Shown here: positions 11,932 to 12,678 of the stretch, piece by piece
Position numbering within the stretch: the first letter of the stretch is position 1
How the letters are laid out: every line of letters begins with the position of its first letter
Assembly: GCA_021832495.1 (NCBI GenBank)
Contig: JAKBKR010000020.1
Location: 1 to 12,678 of the forward strand
Direction of reading: 5' to 3'
Length of the DNA stretch: 12,678 bases
Source: a bacterium
GTDB taxonomy: Archaea; Thermoplasmatota; Thermoplasmata; Lutacidiplasmatales; UBA184
The notes under the pieces: model-generated
The model's database searches: none
What the model was told of the DNA's origin: nothing
Seen by the model: the letters and a program-made list of their open reading frames with translations, nothing else
Made by a program: the position numbers and the translations under genes

Positions 11932-12678
11932 ATGGAAGATAGTGTGGAGCGGACCGATGTGGTCATCCTCGGTGGGGGCCTGTTCGGCTGTGCCCTCGCG
12001 TTCCACCTGACCCAGGCCCGGGGTGGGTCGGTCGTCCTCATTGACCGTGCTCCGTTGGGCCAGGGTGCCACGGGGAATAGCGCGGGCATCATCACGCTGC
12101 AGGGTTGGAACCGGTGGGACACTGCGCTCGTAAGGGAGAGTGCCGCCCAATACCGGTTCTTCACTGAGACCACGGGCCAGGGGAACTATCAGGAGACGGG
12201 GGGACTCCGCGTGGCTCGGACCGAAGCGGGGGTCCGTTGGTTGGAGGTCGTGCGCACGACCTTGCAGAGTGCCGGGGTCGAGGCCACTTCGCTCGGTCCC
12301 TCTGAGGTCGCGTCCCGTTTGCCGGGCTGGGAACTTGACGATGTTCGATCGGGCCTACATACTCCCGAGGATGCGGTCTTCGACCCGCTCGCGATCGCCG
12401 CCCAGTTTGCCCATCAAGCGACGAAGGGGGGGGTCGAAGTCCTTTGGGGAAGGGGAGTACCCCACATCGATATCACCCCGGGGGGGTGGGAAGTGGCGAA
12501 CGGACATAAGCGGCGGTTCCGGGCGGCCAAGCTGGTGCTCGCCTGCGGTGCCTGGACCAAGGGGGTCTTGGGTGCGCTCGGGCATGCCTTGCCCGTGACC
12601 CCCTTCCGGACCCAGGCCACCGTGGTGCGCCCCCATCCTCTCTCTGACACCTTCCCTACCTTCCACGACACGGACCTC
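11932..12678 (+). CDS. FAD-dependent oxidoreductase, DAO (glycine/D-amino acid oxidase) family; 3' end missing
   Basis: The frame runs from an ATG to the window edge without a stop, giving 249 residues of a protein that in this family is usually about 370-420 long. The N-terminal Rossmann motif DVVILGGGLFGCALAFHL (residues 9-26) binds the FAD ADP moiety, and VVLIDR (34-39) closes it with an acidic residue. GQGATGNSAGII (43-54) matches the flavin-proximal loop of sarcosine and glycine oxidases. LVLACGAWT (about 207-215) is the second FAD-contacting segment, and 'TPEDAVFDPLAIAAQF' is typical of the substrate-domain junction. Family members oxidise secondary or primary amines such as glycine, sarcosine, proline or D-amino acids, or dehydrogenate glycerol-3-phosphate. 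The substrate here cannot be read from the part shown. The start has no good ribosome-binding site; GTG at 11944 is an alternative. Confidence 0.88.
   Translation, partial: MEDSVERTDVVILGGGLFGCALAFHLTQARGGSVVLIDRAPLGQGATGNSAGIITLQGWNRWDTALVRESAAQYRFFTETTGQGNYQETGGLRVARTEAGVRWLEVVRTTLQSAGVEATSLGPSEVASRLPGWELDDVRSGLHTPEDAVFDPLAIAAQFAHQATKGGVEVLWGRGVPHIDITPGGWEVANGHKRRFRAAKLVLACGAWTKGVLGALGHALPVTPFRTQATVVRPHPLSDTFPTFHDTDL

Noticed and set aside
1..12678. Mobile elements, CRISPR arrays, tRNA genes and defence systems
   Set aside because: I found no transposase or integrase, no regularly spaced direct repeats, no tRNA T-arm signatures and no terminal inverted repeats. Neighbouring genes share a similar GC-rich style, so nothing points to an inserted island.

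Overview
The window looks like a GC-rich archaeal chromosome segment, most likely from the Thermoplasmatota. The archaeal assignment is firm. It carries a gar1-tfb gene pair (H/ACA RNP protein and TFIIB-type transcription factor), an archaeal/eukaryotic-type tRNA 2-thiolation enzyme with two zinc fingers, and AT-rich TATA-like boxes about 24-30 bases before start codons that lack Shine-Dalgarno sequences, as expected for leaderless transcripts. The phylum is an inference. It rests on a small winged-helix protein resembling a family I associate with Thermoplasmata, and on a cell-surface protein with PEGA and cysteine-paired Ig-like repeats of a style common there.

Layout, left to right. Bases 1-2964 (+) hold the 3' part of a large surface phosphoesterase (AcpA/phospholipase C family) followed by a PQQ-like beta-propeller, a PEGA domain, two Ig-like repeats and a C-terminal membrane anchor. 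Bases 2990-6097 (+) are a tight four-gene operon with gaps of 4, -1 and 3 nt: MaoC-type hydratase, TtuA/CTU1-type tRNA thiolase, 3-hydroxyacyl-CoA dehydrogenase and a PrsW-like intramembrane protease. Bases 6211-8649 (+) are one long gene fusing a CrtC/AttH-type lipocalin-like domain (carotenoid 1,2-hydratase superfamily) to a geranylgeranyl-diphosphate-synthase-type prenyltransferase. This is the most unusual item in the window.

Bases 8662-9045 (-) encode the small winged-helix protein and 9081-9638 (+) an AAG/MPG-type 3-methyladenine DNA glycosylase. These two diverge from a nearly symmetric AT-rich element. Bases 9624-10846 (-) carry gar1 and tfb, overlapping by 4 nt; the tfb 3' end overlaps the glycosylase 3' end by 15 bp. 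About 490 bases without a convincing gene follow, then an unrecognised 178-residue protein (11333-11869, +). The window ends inside an FAD-dependent DAO-family oxidoreductase (11932 onward, +).

Functionally the window mixes envelope (surface phosphoesterase, PrsW protease), acyl-CoA metabolism (MaoC plus 3-hydroxyacyl-CoA dehydrogenase), isoprenoid synthesis (the fusion gene) and information processing (tRNA thiolation, rRNA pseudouridylation, transcription initiation, base-excision repair). I see no tRNA, rRNA, CRISPR array, insertion sequence or transposase. Apart from the unusual fusion genes it reads as core chromosome, not a mobile island.
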